Below, piece by piece: positions 8,180 through 17,391 of a DNA stretch of 64,000 nucleotides. Every line of letters starts with the position of its first letter. Within the stretch, counting starts at the first letter, position 1. Origin of the DNA: Natrarchaeobius chitinivorans (lineage in GTDB: Archaea > Halobacteriota > Halobacteria > Halobacteriales > Natrialbaceae); contig NZ_REGA01000001.1 of assembly GCF_003841505.1 (NCBI RefSeq), forward strand, positions 434,001-498,000. Direction: 5' to 3'. The notes beneath the pieces were generated by a model, which did no database searches, was not told where the DNA came from, and saw only the letters and a program-made list of their open reading frames with translations. The position numbers and the translations under genes were made by a program.

Positions 8180-8680
8180 GCGAGGCGATAACTCGCCGAT
8201 CGGCAAGAAAGTACGCCCCCGCCGGCGGCATTCGGGGACGGCGAATCGGTCCGGCACGCGTTTCGAAGACGACGACGAATCAGTTCGACATCCGTTTCGA
8301 AGACGCGAGTGCAACGAGATCGGGTGGCATCGGCTCGAGCGAACGAACGCGTTGATCCGACGTTTCGAAGTTGCGTTCCACGCCGTGACCGTCTCGAAAG
8401 CGGGATGATTCGATATACCACTATCTGGTTTATATGGGACATATCACCCGATCAAAGCCCGACGAGTGTCCCGTCGTGCCATCGGACCGAACGAGGCGGG
8501 GCTGGTTGCGTCGGCGGTTGTGGTCGGTTCGTCCCCCAGTGAAATCACGGAATCGTATCGTACGATTGATCGGCGTGTCGGGCGCGTATTAGCCGGTACC
8601 GATGGCATCGAACGATCAGGACGGTCCCGTTCGAGAGACAGTTCACTGCGTTTAACAATACGGTACCACTAGTACAGCCT
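8180..8680. other. Intergenic gap, no gene seen
   Basis: About 500 bases between divergent genes. It contains a direct repeat of CGTTTCGAAGACG (near 8259 and 8291) and an AT-rich spot at 8408-8450 with TTTATATGGGACATATC, which could be a promoter. A TTTAACAATA stretch at 8651 lies close to the right distance for the following gene. Open frames crossing it have no coding character. Confidence 0.5.
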
Positions 8681-9673
8681 ATGTCGTCCCGATTCGACCG
8701 GCTATCGTCCGTCTTCGAATCGAAACCCGGCATACTGTATACGACCGATGGAAGCAGATTTCGAGCGACCTGGAGGGTCCTCGTTCCGCTACTCGTCGCA
8801 ACGCCGCTTTATTTCGCCGCCAACGTTTTCGGCCCGCTCCCGTTGCAGATACTGGTCGATACCGAACTCGAGGGGACGGCTGCCATCGTCGCGAACCTGG
8901 GTGCGCTGTTGCTGATTACGGCCGGAATCGCGCTCGCGACCGCAGTCGCGTTTCGCCTCGTCTCGTGGCTCGATCGGCAACGCGCGTTTCGCGGATCCGT
9001 CGAGTATTCCTCCGCCTGGGTTCGTGACTTTCTCGGCGGCGTGCTGATCGGAGCGGTTGCAACCGTGGTCGCGATGGTGTATCTCGGCGCTCGCGGACAC
9101 CTGACCCTCGAGACGGGGTACTACGGCGTCGGGATCGAATCGGTGCCGCTGGCCGTCGCGGCACTCGCCGCCGGGTCGCTGTTCTACCTCGCGAACAACG
9201 CGTTCGAAGAGGTGGTGTTTCGCGAAATCGCGTTACGACACACCGCTCGCGGAATCCGTTCTCGAGGGGCATCCGTGTGGGTGGCCGTCGGAGCTGCCCT
9301 GCTCATCAGCACGGTTCTGTTCGGGGCGTTTCACTTTCCCATGCACGGGATCGGCGGACTGATCACCAGCGGAGCCGGCGGAATTCTCTTCGGTGTCGCC
9401 TACCTGTTGACCGGGCGACTGGCGATGCCGGTGGGGGTTCATTTCGGCGGTCTCGCGTTCGTCGCGATCATGCGGGAAGAACTGGCGGGGTTCATCTTCC
9501 CCACGCTCCTGCGAGCGACTCCGGAGTTCGCTCCCGCCGAGGGGGTCTCGTTCGGGCTGGAGATGTGGGCCGTCCGGATCGTCGTCGGCGCGGGGTTGTT
9601 GCTCGCGTGGGTGTACTACTGGCACGGACGCGTCGGTATCCCCGAACGGGTGTACCGACTCGAGCGGGAGTAA
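8681..9673 (+). CDS. CPBP family intramembrane glutamic protease
   Basis: Membrane protease of the CPBP (Abi, Rce1-like) family, 330 residues with about eight hydrophobic segments. The catalytic motifs are in place: paired glutamates Glu176 and Glu177 in FEEVVFREIALRH with Arg181, His218 and His222 in FGAFHFPMHG, and His254 in GVHFGG. Family members cleave membrane proteins or prenylated peptides, and some bacterial ones protect against bacteriocins; the substrate here is unknown. The gene stands alone after a 500-base gap. Confidence 0.9.
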   Translation: MSSRFDRLSSVFESKPGILYTTDGSRFRATWRVLVPLLVATPLYFAANVFGPLPLQILVDTELEGTAAIVANLGALLLITAGIALATAVAFRLVSWLDRQRAFRGSVEYSSAWVRDFLGGVLIGAVATVVAMVYLGARGHLTLETGYYGVGIESVPLAVAALAAGSLFYLANNAFEEVVFREIALRHTARGIRSRGASVWVAVGAALLISTVLFGAFHFPMHGIGGLITSGAGGILFGVAYLLTGRLAMPVGVHFGGLAFVAIMREELAGFIFPTLLRATPEFAPAEGVSFGLEMWAVRIVVGAGLLLAWVYYWHGRVGIPERVYRLERE

Positions 9674-10146
9674 TCCGCCACCCTCTCGACCCAAAATCCC
9701 CGAACCGGTACGGCACTTCGTCTGTCGTCTGTCGAGTTCCTCGAGCGAGTGTTGTGCTGGTCGACCCGCGTTAATCGGAGAGGGTTCGCTCTGCACGTCC
9801 CGACCACGTCCGGTCGATTTCATTTCCTGTCGCGGCTATTGAGGCGCACGATCGGTCCGGAATCCGACTCGAGCGGGACCTCCCGAAGTGTGCAAAGCGC
9901 GGTGTCGTGGTCGGTCGGGGTGGGCAACGAAAACCGCGTGGCAGATAGCTGAAATCGTCCGTACTCTTACTCGTCGCGTGCGCGTACCACCGAAACTGAG
10001 CCGCTATCCCCGCCGTTTTCGATACTGGCTCGGCCGGAACCCGCTCGTGTCACGCCTGATAAACCCCATACAACGATAGCAAATCTATCGGAAGTTTCGG
10101 AAACGGCCCGGCGGCGCTTAAGGTACTCGAGGCGGTACCGAAACCC
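9674..10146. other. Gap before the Orc1/Cdc6 gene
   Basis: No coding region is supported. The right end holds a 13-base motif GTTTCGGAAACGG (10094-10106) that recurs exactly downstream of the orc gene at 11257-11269, and a GCTTAAGG TATA box at 10116-10123. Origins of replication often sit beside such genes in haloarchaea, but no long AT-rich unwinding tract or repeated array is visible here. Confidence 0.5.
10116..10123 (+). promoter_or_regulatory. TATA box of the Orc1/Cdc6-like gene
   Basis: GCTTAAGG ends 23 bases before the GTG start at 10147, which implies a leaderless transcript. It lies ten bases after the GTTTCGGAAACGG motif, so a protein bound there could touch the promoter. Confidence 0.55.
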
Positions 10147-11178
10147 GTGATCGTCGACGAGCGCGTCCTTCGCGAGGACTTCGTACCGGGTGAGGTGGTC
10201 CATCGCCACGACGAGGTGAACCTCCTCTCGGAAACCCTCGAGCCGCTGGTGTACGATCGACGACCCGATCCGGCGTTTTTGCTGGGACCGACGGGAGTCG
10301 GGAAGACCTGCATCGCTCGATATACGCTGGCACAGTTGTGCAAACAGGAGCCGACGGTGGAAGTCGCGTACGTCAACTGCTGGCAGGAGTACACCAGGTT
10401 CCGGGTGCTCTACAGCATTCTCGAGGCGGTCGGGCGGGCGGCGGACGTCCACCGGTCGACGCCGAAAGACGAACTGTTCGATCGGCTTCGGAAGGCGGAC
10501 GGTCAACCGATCGTCGCGATCCTAGACGAGGCCGACCAGCTAGAAGAGACGGCGGCTCTGTACGACCTCCACCGGCTCCCCCACGTCTCGCCCGTTTTGA
10601 TCGCCAATCGCGAGGACGAACTGTTCGCGGGGTTCGACGACCGGGTGCGCTCGCGACTGCGGGCTGGAACCCGGGTTCGGTTCGACAGATACGGCACCGA
10701 CGAACTCGCCGCGATCCTCGAGAAGCGAGCGTCGAAGGCCCTCGAGCCGGACGCGATTACGGACGAGCAGTTGCGAACGATCGCCGACGCGGCCTCGGGC
10801 GACGCCCGCGTGGGAATCGGCGTCCTTCGCTCGTCCGCCCTCGAGGCGGAGCGCCAGGGTGTCGAGTCGATCAGCAACGAGGGTGTGAAACGAGCGATCC
10901 CAACCGCGAGGACGGCGATCAGGCGAAAGACGCTCGAGGGGTTGATCGAACATCAGCGGGTGCTGTACGACGTCATCGCCGACGCGGGCGAGATCGAGCC
11001 GGGAGAGCTGTACGCGACGTACGAACGCCGGGTCGAGAGCCCGAAGTCGCGGCGGATGTTGCGAAACTACCTGACGAAGATGGTCCACTACGATCTGATC
11101 GAAGCCGTCGGAAAACGCCGGGGCCGAACGTATCGCGTCGTCGACGAGGACGCAGACGTCGACGTCGACGCGGAATGA
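10147..11178 (+). CDS. Orc1/Cdc6-family AAA+ protein
   Basis: Replication-initiator-like ATPase of 343 residues, at the short end for Orc1/Cdc6. Walker A GPTGVGKT is at 47-54 and Walker B ILDEAD has Asp127 and Glu128. The sensor and lid regions follow (DRVRSRL, GDARVGIGVLR), and the C-terminal part from about 255 is a winged helix ending in RTYRVV. The start is GTG. Family members bind origin repeats and load MCM, but haloarchaea carry many paralogues, and those linked to accessory genes may not serve an origin. It stands on the same strand just before a RecA-like/PolB2 operon, which suggests a joint role; that link is inferred from position. Confidence 0.88.
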   Translation: MIVDERVLREDFVPGEVVHRHDEVNLLSETLEPLVYDRRPDPAFLLGPTGVGKTCIARYTLAQLCKQEPTVEVAYVNCWQEYTRFRVLYSILEAVGRAADVHRSTPKDELFDRLRKADGQPIVAILDEADQLEETAALYDLHRLPHVSPVLIANREDELFAGFDDRVRSRLRAGTRVRFDRYGTDELAAILEKRASKALEPDAITDEQLRTIADAASGDARVGIGVLRSSALEAERQGVESISNEGVKRAIPTARTAIRRKTLEGLIEHQRVLYDVIADAGEIEPGELYATYERRVESPKSRRMLRNYLTKMVHYDLIEAVGKRRGRTYRVVDEDADVDVDAE

Positions 11179-11256
11179 AAACTGGCCGATATCGGCGAGC
11201 GCCGACTCGGCGATCGTCCCGAGGAGATAGCCGTCGGAACCGGAGTATCGGAACCG

Positions 11257-11269
11257 GTTTCGGAAACGG
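11257..11269. repeat. 13-bp motif flanking the orc gene (second copy)
   Basis: GTTTCGGAAACGG, identical to 10094-10106 on the other side of the Orc1/Cdc6-like gene. A shorter version GTTTCGGAAC lies at 11331-11340. The core GTTTC-G-GAAAC is an inverted repeat, as expected for a dimer or paired binding site. Confidence 0.55.
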
Positions 11270-11392
11270 GAGCCGAGGGCAGAATGGGCTGAACTCGCCG
11301 AATTGGTGGACATCAGCCGTGGGGCGGCTGGTTTCGGAACAATCGGAAATCGGACGCCGTCGCTTATGGATCGGTCTCTCGACCCCTCAGGT

Positions 11393-12064
11393 ATGCATCG
11401 ACTCGAGTTCGAGGAGGGACTGACGCTGATCGAGACGCGCGAGCCACGGTCGCCGCTGATTTACGAAATCGTGTGCGAACGGCTCGAGGGGACGGCGGAA
11501 ATAGCCGAAGGAGAGACGGCGTACTGGATCGACGCGCGAAACGCGGCGATGACCCACGCGCTGTACGACTGCGCCTCGAGCCAGCGTACACTCTCCGGGC
11601 TACGGATCGCGCGGGCATTTACCGCCTATCAACACCACTCGCTGGTTCGAGCGGTAACCCGGAGCGCCGGGCCGGAGACGGAACTGATCGTCGCGCCGAA
11701 CGTCGCCACACTCTACCACGACCCCGACGTGCCCGACTACGAACGCGAGGAGTTGCTCGCGTCGACACTCGAGACGCTGGCGGAGCTGGGACGAGTGCTC
11801 GAGTGTCCCGTCGTGGTCACGAGCGCTGCGGAGCGTCGGGCGTCGACGGTCGACGACTACGCCGGAACGTCGATCGAGTGCGTGCGGACGCGAGAGGGGA
11901 TCCGTCTGGTCGGGGGTGGCGACGACGTCGTGACCGAGGGCTACCATCACGGTGCCCACTGGCAGACGACGATCCCCTACTGGGCTGACCTCTGTGGAAC
12001 TGTCGACCGTCTCGATCCGACGGTCGTCGCTCACGACCGGGGACTGCTCGAGGTGCGTTCCTGA
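11393..12064 (+). CDS. RecA-superfamily-like protein with degenerate P-loop (PolB2-associated)
   Basis: A 223-residue protein with a RecA/RadA-like layout. The position of Walker A reads LIETREPRSPLIYEI, with no GKT/S. A later strand WIDARNAAMTHAL, the segment ARAFTAYQHHSLVRAV as in RadA-type proteins, and an ELIVAPNV strand match the core fold. It therefore probably does not hydrolyse ATP. The ATG at 11393 is chosen because CTTATGG about 30 bases before it fits a leaderless start; an in-frame ATG exists at 11366. It overlaps the next gene by one base, giving an operon with a PolB2-type polymerase. The fold assignment is from pattern recognition. Confidence 0.65.
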   Translation: MHRLEFEEGLTLIETREPRSPLIYEIVCERLEGTAEIAEGETAYWIDARNAAMTHALYDCASSQRTLSGLRIARAFTAYQHHSLVRAVTRSAGPETELIVAPNVATLYHDPDVPDYEREELLASTLETLAELGRVLECPVVVTSAAERRASTVDDYAGTSIECVRTREGIRLVGGGDDVVTEGYHHGAHWQTTIPYWADLCGTVDRLDPTVVAHDRGLLEVRS

Positions 12065-12423
12065 TGGGGCGGACGAACCCGACGTACCGGGACGCGATTC
12101 GGCGAATGGAGGCGGAGTGGGAACCGATGCGGAGAGCGCTTCGCCGGACGTACCAGACCGACTTCGATCGGCTGTTCGACCGCTCGCGAGAATTCGCCGA
12201 CGCGGCGGGGTACGCGAATCCGGCGAGCCCCGAGCGCGCGCTGGTGCTCTCGCTGTTGCTCGCACACGAGATCGAACTTCGGCGACTTCGCGAAGAGCGC
12301 GAGGGGCGTCGCGAATCGGAGCCGAGGTTCGAGCGGGGAGATGACGAACAGGGAGAAGCCACTCGAGAGGAGAAACAGGACAGCGAGGACGACGATCGAA
12401 CGGGAGAGGACGGAGAGCGGTAG
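12064..12423 (+). CDS. Small acidic protein of the PolB2 operon
   Basis: A 119-residue protein that I know only as a neighbour of haloarchaeal PolB2 genes. Residues 1-80 are basic-amphipathic and helical (RDAIRRMEAEWEPMRRALRR), and the last 40 residues are a highly charged tail rich in Glu, Asp and Arg. The start ATG overlaps the stop of the RecA-like gene by one base and its own stop touches the polymerase start, so all three are translationally coupled. It may be a polymerase accessory subunit; that is inference. Confidence 0.7.
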   Translation: MGRTNPTYRDAIRRMEAEWEPMRRALRRTYQTDFDRLFDRSREFADAAGYANPASPERALVLSLLLAHEIELRRLREEREGRRESEPRFERGDDEQGEATREEKQDSEDDDRTGEDGER

Positions 12424-14796
12424 ATGAGCCCGTACACGCTCGAATTCGAGGGCGGGTCCGTCCGGGAGTGGACTCTGACCGAGACGGGGTCCGAGTCACG
12501 CCTCGTCGAGGACTACACGCCATCACTCTTCGTCTCCGGACCCCACGATGCGCTCTCGAATCTCCGTGAACGACTCGAGGACGATCCGAAGGTGGCCGCG
12601 ACCGGCTACGAACGGTGGGCGACCGACCTCCACGAGGCCCACGTCGAGGAACGAAGTCGAATGCTCCGGATCGATCTCGAGCGCATCGGCGAGGTTCGGA
12701 CCCTGGCCCGCGAAATTCGGGGGGTCCACGAACGCGAAACGCACGCTCCGGGAACGTTTCGGCTGTTCGACGTCGATCTGGCGCCCGGGTTCAGGTACTG
12801 TCTCGATCGGGGGATCGATCCGACGCCGAGTCGTGACCTTCGAACGCTTTCGATCTCCCTGTCGGAGCTGGCACTGGCCGACGGCGACGTCTCGGCGCTC
12901 CGACTCGAGGGCGATTCCCTCGAGAACGCACAGGACGGGTCGACGGCCGAAATCGACACGCTTCGGACGCTCCAGCGGCGGCTCGAGCGCGACGATCCCG
13001 ACGTTCTCGTCGTGAGCCACGCGAGGGTGATTCCGTTGCTCGAAACGCGGGCGGAAGACTACGGTCTGGAAACGTTTCGGCTCGGACGGCGTCCCGGATG
13101 GACGCGGTTGGCCGGCGAGAACACCTACGCGAGTTACGGGCAGGTGGGACACTCGCCCGCGCGCTATCGCGTCCCCGGTCGGGCGATCGTCGACAGGTCG
13201 AACAGCTTCCTGTGGCACCAGTCGGGGCTCGACGGGTTGTTGTATATGATCGACCGAACCGGACGGCCGCTGCAGGAGGCCGCCTGGGGAAGCATCGGAA
13301 CGCTACTGACGGCGAGACAGGTCCGACTGGCGCGCGATCGGGACGTTCTCGCGCCGTGGAACAAGTGGGAACCCGAACGGTTCACCGACGTCCGGACGCT
13401 CCACGCGGCCGACCGCGGCGGCTTTACGTTCGCACCCGACGTCGGATTCCACGAGAACGTCTACGAAATCGACTTCGCGTCGTTGTATCCGCGAATCATC
13501 TGTGAGCACAATATCAGCCCGGAGACGGTCGATTGTGGCTGCGGCCACGGCTCCAGCACACCGGGCACGACGCCCGACGGGCCCGGCGACGGTCACTGCG
13601 TTCCGGAACTCGAGTACCGGATCTGCGGCGAGGACGGCTTTCTCCCCGACGTCCTCGAGCCGCTGCTCGTCGATCGGGCAACTCGCAAACGCCGGTTAGC
13701 CGAGGATCCGCCGGCCGACGAAGCCGCTCGGCTTCGTGGCGAGTCGGGGGCGATCAAGTGGGTGCTCGTCTCCTGTTTCGGCTATCAGGGGTATCGAAAC
13801 GCCAAGTTCGGGCGAATCGAGTGCCACGAGGCGATCAACGCCTACGCCCGCGAGATCGTCCTCGAGGCGAAACGCCGGCTCGAGGACGCCGGCTGGCGGA
13901 TCGTTCACGGGATCGTCGACAGCCTTTGGGTGACGCCACGGGTCGACGACCCGACACCGCTTTCGACCGTTACCGCCGACGTTTCCGACTCCGTCGGGAT
14001 CGAACTCGAGCGCGACGGGAGCTACGAGTGGGTCTGTTTCGTCCCGCGGCGCGACTCGATCGGCAGGGCCTCCGGCGCGACTCGAGCGCCGACGACGAAC
14101 GGCCGCTCGGGGCCCGGTTCGGTGTCCGGAATCGGATCCGGACCGGCGGGCGCGCTCACGAAGTACTTCGGCAAACGCCGCGAGGGTTCCGGTGAATCGG
14201 CGACGACGGCCGACGCCGCGAAGCAAGCGAGCGACGACGACGGGAAAACCGATGCGGAAGCCGCGAGCGGCGACGGCGGCAGCTACAAGATTCGTGGACT
14301 CGAGTGTCGCCAGCGGAGTACGCCGCCGTTCGTCGCGGAGTGTCAACGGCAGTTCGTCGAACTGCTCGACCGCGAGCGTAAACCGGAGGCCGTCTGTGAC
14401 GTGCTCGGCCGGCGGCTGAGCGAACTTCGATCGGGGTCGGTCGATCCGTCCGACCTCGAGATCACGAAGCGAGTTTCGAAACCGATCGAGGCGTATCGCC
14501 AGCGAACGCACACCGTCGCGGCGCTCGAGCGCTACCGATCGAACGGGATCGATCGATCCCCGGGCCAGTCCGTTCGGTACGTCGTGTCCGACGACGACGC
14601 GGCCGGTGCCGAGCGCGTTCGACTGTCGCTCGAGGAACCGACGACGTACGACGACGACTGGTACGCCACGGCGCTGATCCGGGCCTGCGAGAGCGTCGTC
14701 TCGCCGCTTGGCTGGGATCGGGGCCGGATCCGGTCGTACCTGCGAGACGGGACGACGGTTCGGCTCTCGTCGTTCGGGAATGCTCCGCCGGAGTAA
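12424..14796 (+). CDS. Family B DNA polymerase, PolB2 type, with altered catalytic motifs
   Basis: Polymerase-fold protein of 790 residues. Motif A EIDFASLYPR holds the catalytic Asp350. Motif B is KWVLVSCFGYQGYRNAKFG. Motif C reads HGIVDS at 495-500 where active enzymes have YGDTDS, so one of the two acids is replaced by Ile497 while Asp499 remains. The 3'-5' exonuclease region (residues 130-225) lacks the expected DxE and the Asp of motif II (the segment is SHARVIPLLETRAEDYG). A low-complexity linker at about 545-620 splits the thumb. PolB2 proteins are proposed to be weakly active or inactive. It ends an operon with the RecA-like and small acidic genes. Confidence 0.85.
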   Translation: MSPYTLEFEGGSVREWTLTETGSESRLVEDYTPSLFVSGPHDALSNLRERLEDDPKVAATGYERWATDLHEAHVEERSRMLRIDLERIGEVRTLAREIRGVHERETHAPGTFRLFDVDLAPGFRYCLDRGIDPTPSRDLRTLSISLSELALADGDVSALRLEGDSLENAQDGSTAEIDTLRTLQRRLERDDPDVLVVSHARVIPLLETRAEDYGLETFRLGRRPGWTRLAGENTYASYGQVGHSPARYRVPGRAIVDRSNSFLWHQSGLDGLLYMIDRTGRPLQEAAWGSIGTLLTARQVRLARDRDVLAPWNKWEPERFTDVRTLHAADRGGFTFAPDVGFHENVYEIDFASLYPRIICEHNISPETVDCGCGHGSSTPGTTPDGPGDGHCVPELEYRICGEDGFLPDVLEPLLVDRATRKRRLAEDPPADEAARLRGESGAIKWVLVSCFGYQGYRNAKFGRIECHEAINAYAREIVLEAKRRLEDAGWRIVHGIVDSLWVTPRVDDPTPLSTVTADVSDSVGIELERDGSYEWVCFVPRRDSIGRASGATRAPTTNGRSGPGSVSGIGSGPAGALTKYFGKRREGSGESATTADAAKQASDDDGKTDAEAASGDGGSYKIRGLECRQRSTPPFVAECQRQFVELLDRERKPEAVCDVLGRRLSELRSGSVDPSDLEITKRVSKPIEAYRQRTHTVAALERYRSNGIDRSPGQSVRYVVSDDDAAGAERVRLSLEEPTTYDDDWYATALIRACESVVSPLGWDRGRIRSYLRDGTTVRLSSFGNAPPE

Positions 14797-14848
14797 GCGC
14801 GGTACCCCGCCGGGTCCGCGAATCGGGAGGGCGAGAATCCCGGTCTTC

Positions 14849-14930
14849 ATACGGTTTACTGTAAATCAGTACCGGCGCACCCGTCGTCCGGGTCGCGGGT
14901 GCGCCGGTAAACAGGTACAGTAATCCGTAT
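14849..14930. repeat. Palindromic element family A, copy A2
   Basis: An intact 82-base copy. The outer arms are ATACGGTTTACTGT and ACAGTAATCCGTAT, and the central perfect 13-base stem is ACCGGCGCACCCG (14871-14883) with CGGGTGCGCCGGT (14896-14908). It lies 52 bases after the polB2 stop and is the main content of the 336-base gap to 15132, which otherwise holds the promoter region of the next gene. Confidence 0.9.
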
Positions 14931-15061
14931 CAGAGAAGACTAAACACTAACAGTGACGGTCTCGAATTCAGTTGTACGGCACCACATTTATGCCTCCTAG
15001 CCGATTCTTGAAAGGCAATCGGTTCATGGACGCACTCGATTCACTGGCAGGATATCTACAC

Positions 15062-15073
15062 ACATACGTATGT
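15062..15073. promoter_or_regulatory. Perfect palindrome before the response-regulator operon
   Basis: ACATACGTATGT is a perfect 12-base palindrome 60 bases before the start at 15133, in an AT-richer patch. It could be a regulator-binding site for the operon. A weaker inverted repeat (GCCGATT / AATCGGT) lies at about 15000-15023. Confidence 0.4.
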
Positions 15074-15132
15074 CTACCGGAGCGACACCTGACAGAGCGG
15101 CGTTTCGTGATCGAATTTGAGACAGTAACCTC

Positions 15133-15591
15133 ATGAGCACGTCCGAATACACCACGCCCGAGCGAGTACAGATCCTGTTGGTCGAGGACAACCCGGGAGA
15201 CGTTCGACTGACCGAGGAGGCGTTCAAACAGGGCCGGATCGAAAACGACCTCCACGTCGTCTCGGACGGGACGAAGGCACTCGAGTTTCTCAACAGAGAA
15301 GGAGAGTACGCCGACGCACCGCGTCCGGACCTCATCTTGCTCGATCTCAACCTTCCGCGGACGGACGGCGAGGAGGTCCTCGAGGAACTCAAAGAGGATC
15401 CGGATCTTCGGTCGATTCCGGTAATCGTCCTGACGAGTTCGCGAGCCGAAGAGGACATCGTCAAATCCTACGAACTGCACGCGAACGCCTACCTGACGAA
15501 ACCGGTCGATCCCGACGAATTCATCGAGGCGGTCCGAGCGTTCGAACAGTTCTGGTTTTCGGTCGTCAGACTTCCTCCGGAGGTCGAGTGA
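15133..15591 (+). CDS. Single-domain response regulator (Rcp1-like)
   Basis: A stand-alone receiver domain of 152 residues. The phosphate acceptor is Asp71 in LILLDLNLP; the acidic pocket is VEDN at 17-20, and Thr101 and Lys123 (LTKPV) complete the site. The extended helix after strand 5 and the start pattern are typical of cyanobacterial Rcp1-like regulators common in haloarchaea. It receives phosphate from a histidine kinase that is not encoded next to it. Its stop overlaps the GTG start of the following regulator by four bases, so both are translated together. Confidence 0.9.
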   Translation: MSTSEYTTPERVQILLVEDNPGDVRLTEEAFKQGRIENDLHVVSDGTKALEFLNREGEYADAPRPDLILLDLNLPRTDGEEVLEELKEDPDLRSIPVIVLTSSRAEEDIVKSYELHANAYLTKPVDPDEFIEAVRAFEQFWFSVVRLPPEVE

Positions 15592-17318
15592 TCGTGAACG
15601 AATCCGATACCCAGGCAGGATCCATCGACGGGTTCGAAGACATCCACGAGCGAAGCCAGGACGTCGATCGCGAGGACGGGAACCTCCAGATTCTCCTGAT
15701 CGAGGACAACCCGGGCGATGCCCGGCTAATCGAGGAGATGCTCAAAGACGCAGAAGAGCTTGCCCAACGTATCAGCATCGACGAATCCGCCGACGGGGCA
15801 CCGGAGACGACCCGAGAAACCCGCCTCGAGGACGGGATCGAAACCCTGGAGTCAGACCCCGTCGATCTCGTGTTACTCGATCTGAACCTTCCCGACAGCG
15901 AGGGGCTGCATACGCTCGAGACGGTTTCCGACCGGGACGACGAGACGCCGGTCGTCGTGTTGACCGGACTTCGGGATCAACAGGTCGGCGTCCAGGCGAT
16001 TCAGCGAGGGGCGGAGGACTTCCTCGTCAAAGACGAGGTGACGAGCGAGTTGTTGATTCGGACGATCCATCACGCGATCGAACGGGCCCGTCAGAAACGA
16101 GAGCGACGACAGCAACGAGAACAACTGGAAGCGCTCAACCGATTGAACCGGATCGGACACGACATCACCCACGCCGTAATCACGACCGAAACCCGAGAGG
16201 AACTCGAGCAGCGAGTCTGTGATCGACTCGCCGAACCCGACGCCTACCGGTTCGCCTGGATAGGCGGCGTCAACCCCGGCAGCGACCGCGTGGTTCCGAA
16301 TGCGGCGGCCGGCGTCGAAGACGGTTATCTCGAAGACGTCGAGATTACGGTCGACGAGAACTCCCACTCCGGGCGAGGACCGTCAGGAACGGCGATTCGA
16401 ACCGGCTCCGTGCAGGTGATGAGCGACGTCCACAGCGATCCCGACTACGAACCGTGGCGCGAGGAGGCGAAAGACCGCGGCTACCAGTCGTCCGTCGCGA
16501 TTCCGATAATTCACGAAGATCTGGTCTACGGCGTTCTGAACGTGTATTCGACGTTACCGAACGCGTTCACCGGCCCCGAAACGACGATCCTCGCCCGGAT
16601 CGGCGACGTCGTCGCTCACGCCATTACGGCGATCGAACGGCGGGACGCACTCGTGACCGATTCGGTTATCGAACTCGAGTTCCGCATCGACGACCTCGCC
16701 GAGCCGTTGATCGCACTTTCGGGAGACCAGTCGTGTCGAGTCGAGATCGAACAGTTGATCCGCGGAGACGACACCTTACTCGCGTACGGGTCGGCACACG
16801 ACGTCTCCCAGGAGGCGTTCAGCGAAGCGGTCGACGAAAGCGACGGAATCGGTGAGGTCCGATTTCTCGCAGCCAGACGCGACGGGTTCGAGTTCGAACT
16901 CGTCGCACCCGCTGCGGTGTCGTTGCTCGAATCGATCGCAACGCACGGGGGACGGGTCAAGTCGGCGACGATCGAAAACGGCGAGTTTCGGTTCGTCGTC
17001 GAATTGCCGCGTGGAAGAGACACTCGCCAGATGATCGAGGTCATCAAAGAGGATCACAACGACGTCACGTACCTCGCACAGCGTACGACAGAACGGAGCG
17101 ACCGAAGCGACGTGAGTACGCCCTCGGTACTCGAGAACGAACTCACCAGCAAACAGCGGGCGGCACTCGAGACGGCCTACTTCGCCGGCTACTTCGACTG
17201 GCCTCGAGAGAGTACCGGCGAAGATATCGCGGATCGACTCGGCATCGCGCCGGCAACGTTCAATCAGCACCTCCGGACTGCAGAGCGGAAGTTCTTCGAC
17301 TCGGTGTTCGAGGAGTAG
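15588..17318 (+). CDS. Receiver-GAF-HTH regulator (bacterio-opsin activator type)
   Basis: A 576-residue regulator. An N-terminal receiver domain (about 33-155) has Asp98 in [13 protein letters not shown] domain (about 195-345) is followed by a Bat-type C-terminal half with a final HTH_10 helix-turn-helix (about 510-570: [18 protein letters not shown], then [18 protein letters not shown]). This domain order joins a phosphorylation signal and a small-molecule or redox signal to DNA binding. The start is taken as the GTG at 15588, which overlaps the previous stop; another GTG is at 15594. Targets are unknown. Confidence 0.9.
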   Translation: MIVNESDTQAGSIDGFEDIHERSQDVDREDGNLQILLIEDNPGDARLIEEMLKDAEELAQRISIDESADGAPETTRETRLEDGIETLESDPVDLVLLDLNLPDSEGLHTLETVSDRDDETPVVVLTGLRDQQVGVQAIQRGAEDFLVKDEVTSELLIRTIHHAIERARQKRERRQQREQLEALNRLNRIGHDITHAVITTETREELEQRVCDRLAEPDAYRFAWIGGVNPGSDRVVPNAAAGVEDGYLEDVEITVDENSHSGRGPSGTAIRTGSVQVMSDVHSDPDYEPWREEAKDRGYQSSVAIPIIHEDLVYGVLNVYSTLPNAFTGPETTILARIGDVVAHAITAIERRDALVTDSVIELEFRIDDLAEPLIALSGDQSCRVEIEQLIRGDDTLLAYGSAHDVSQEAFSEAVDESDGIGEVRFLAARRDGFEFELVAPAAVSLLESIATHGGRVKSATIENGEFRFVVELPRGRDTRQMIEVIKEDHNDVTYLAQRTTERSDRSDVSTPSVLENELTSKQRAALETAYFAGYFDWPRESTGEDIADRLGIAPATFNQHLRTAERKFFDSVFEE

Positions 17319-17391
17319 CTTCCCGCTCTCCCACCCGGGTCTCGAGCGCGGTCAGTATCCGCTGTATCGGCAGTAGCGTCGAAAAAACGGA

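Noticed and set aside
9674-10146. Replication origin beside the Orc1/Cdc6 gene
   Set aside because: No AT-rich unwinding tract or repeated array is visible; only one motif copy is there, so I list the motif but not an origin.
14849-14930. Family A as ordinary intrinsic terminators
   Set aside because: The stems are strong but no T-run follows, several copies lie away from the gene end or upstream of a promoter, and the sequence outside the stem is conserved between copies. A terminator effect is possible but does not explain the conservation.
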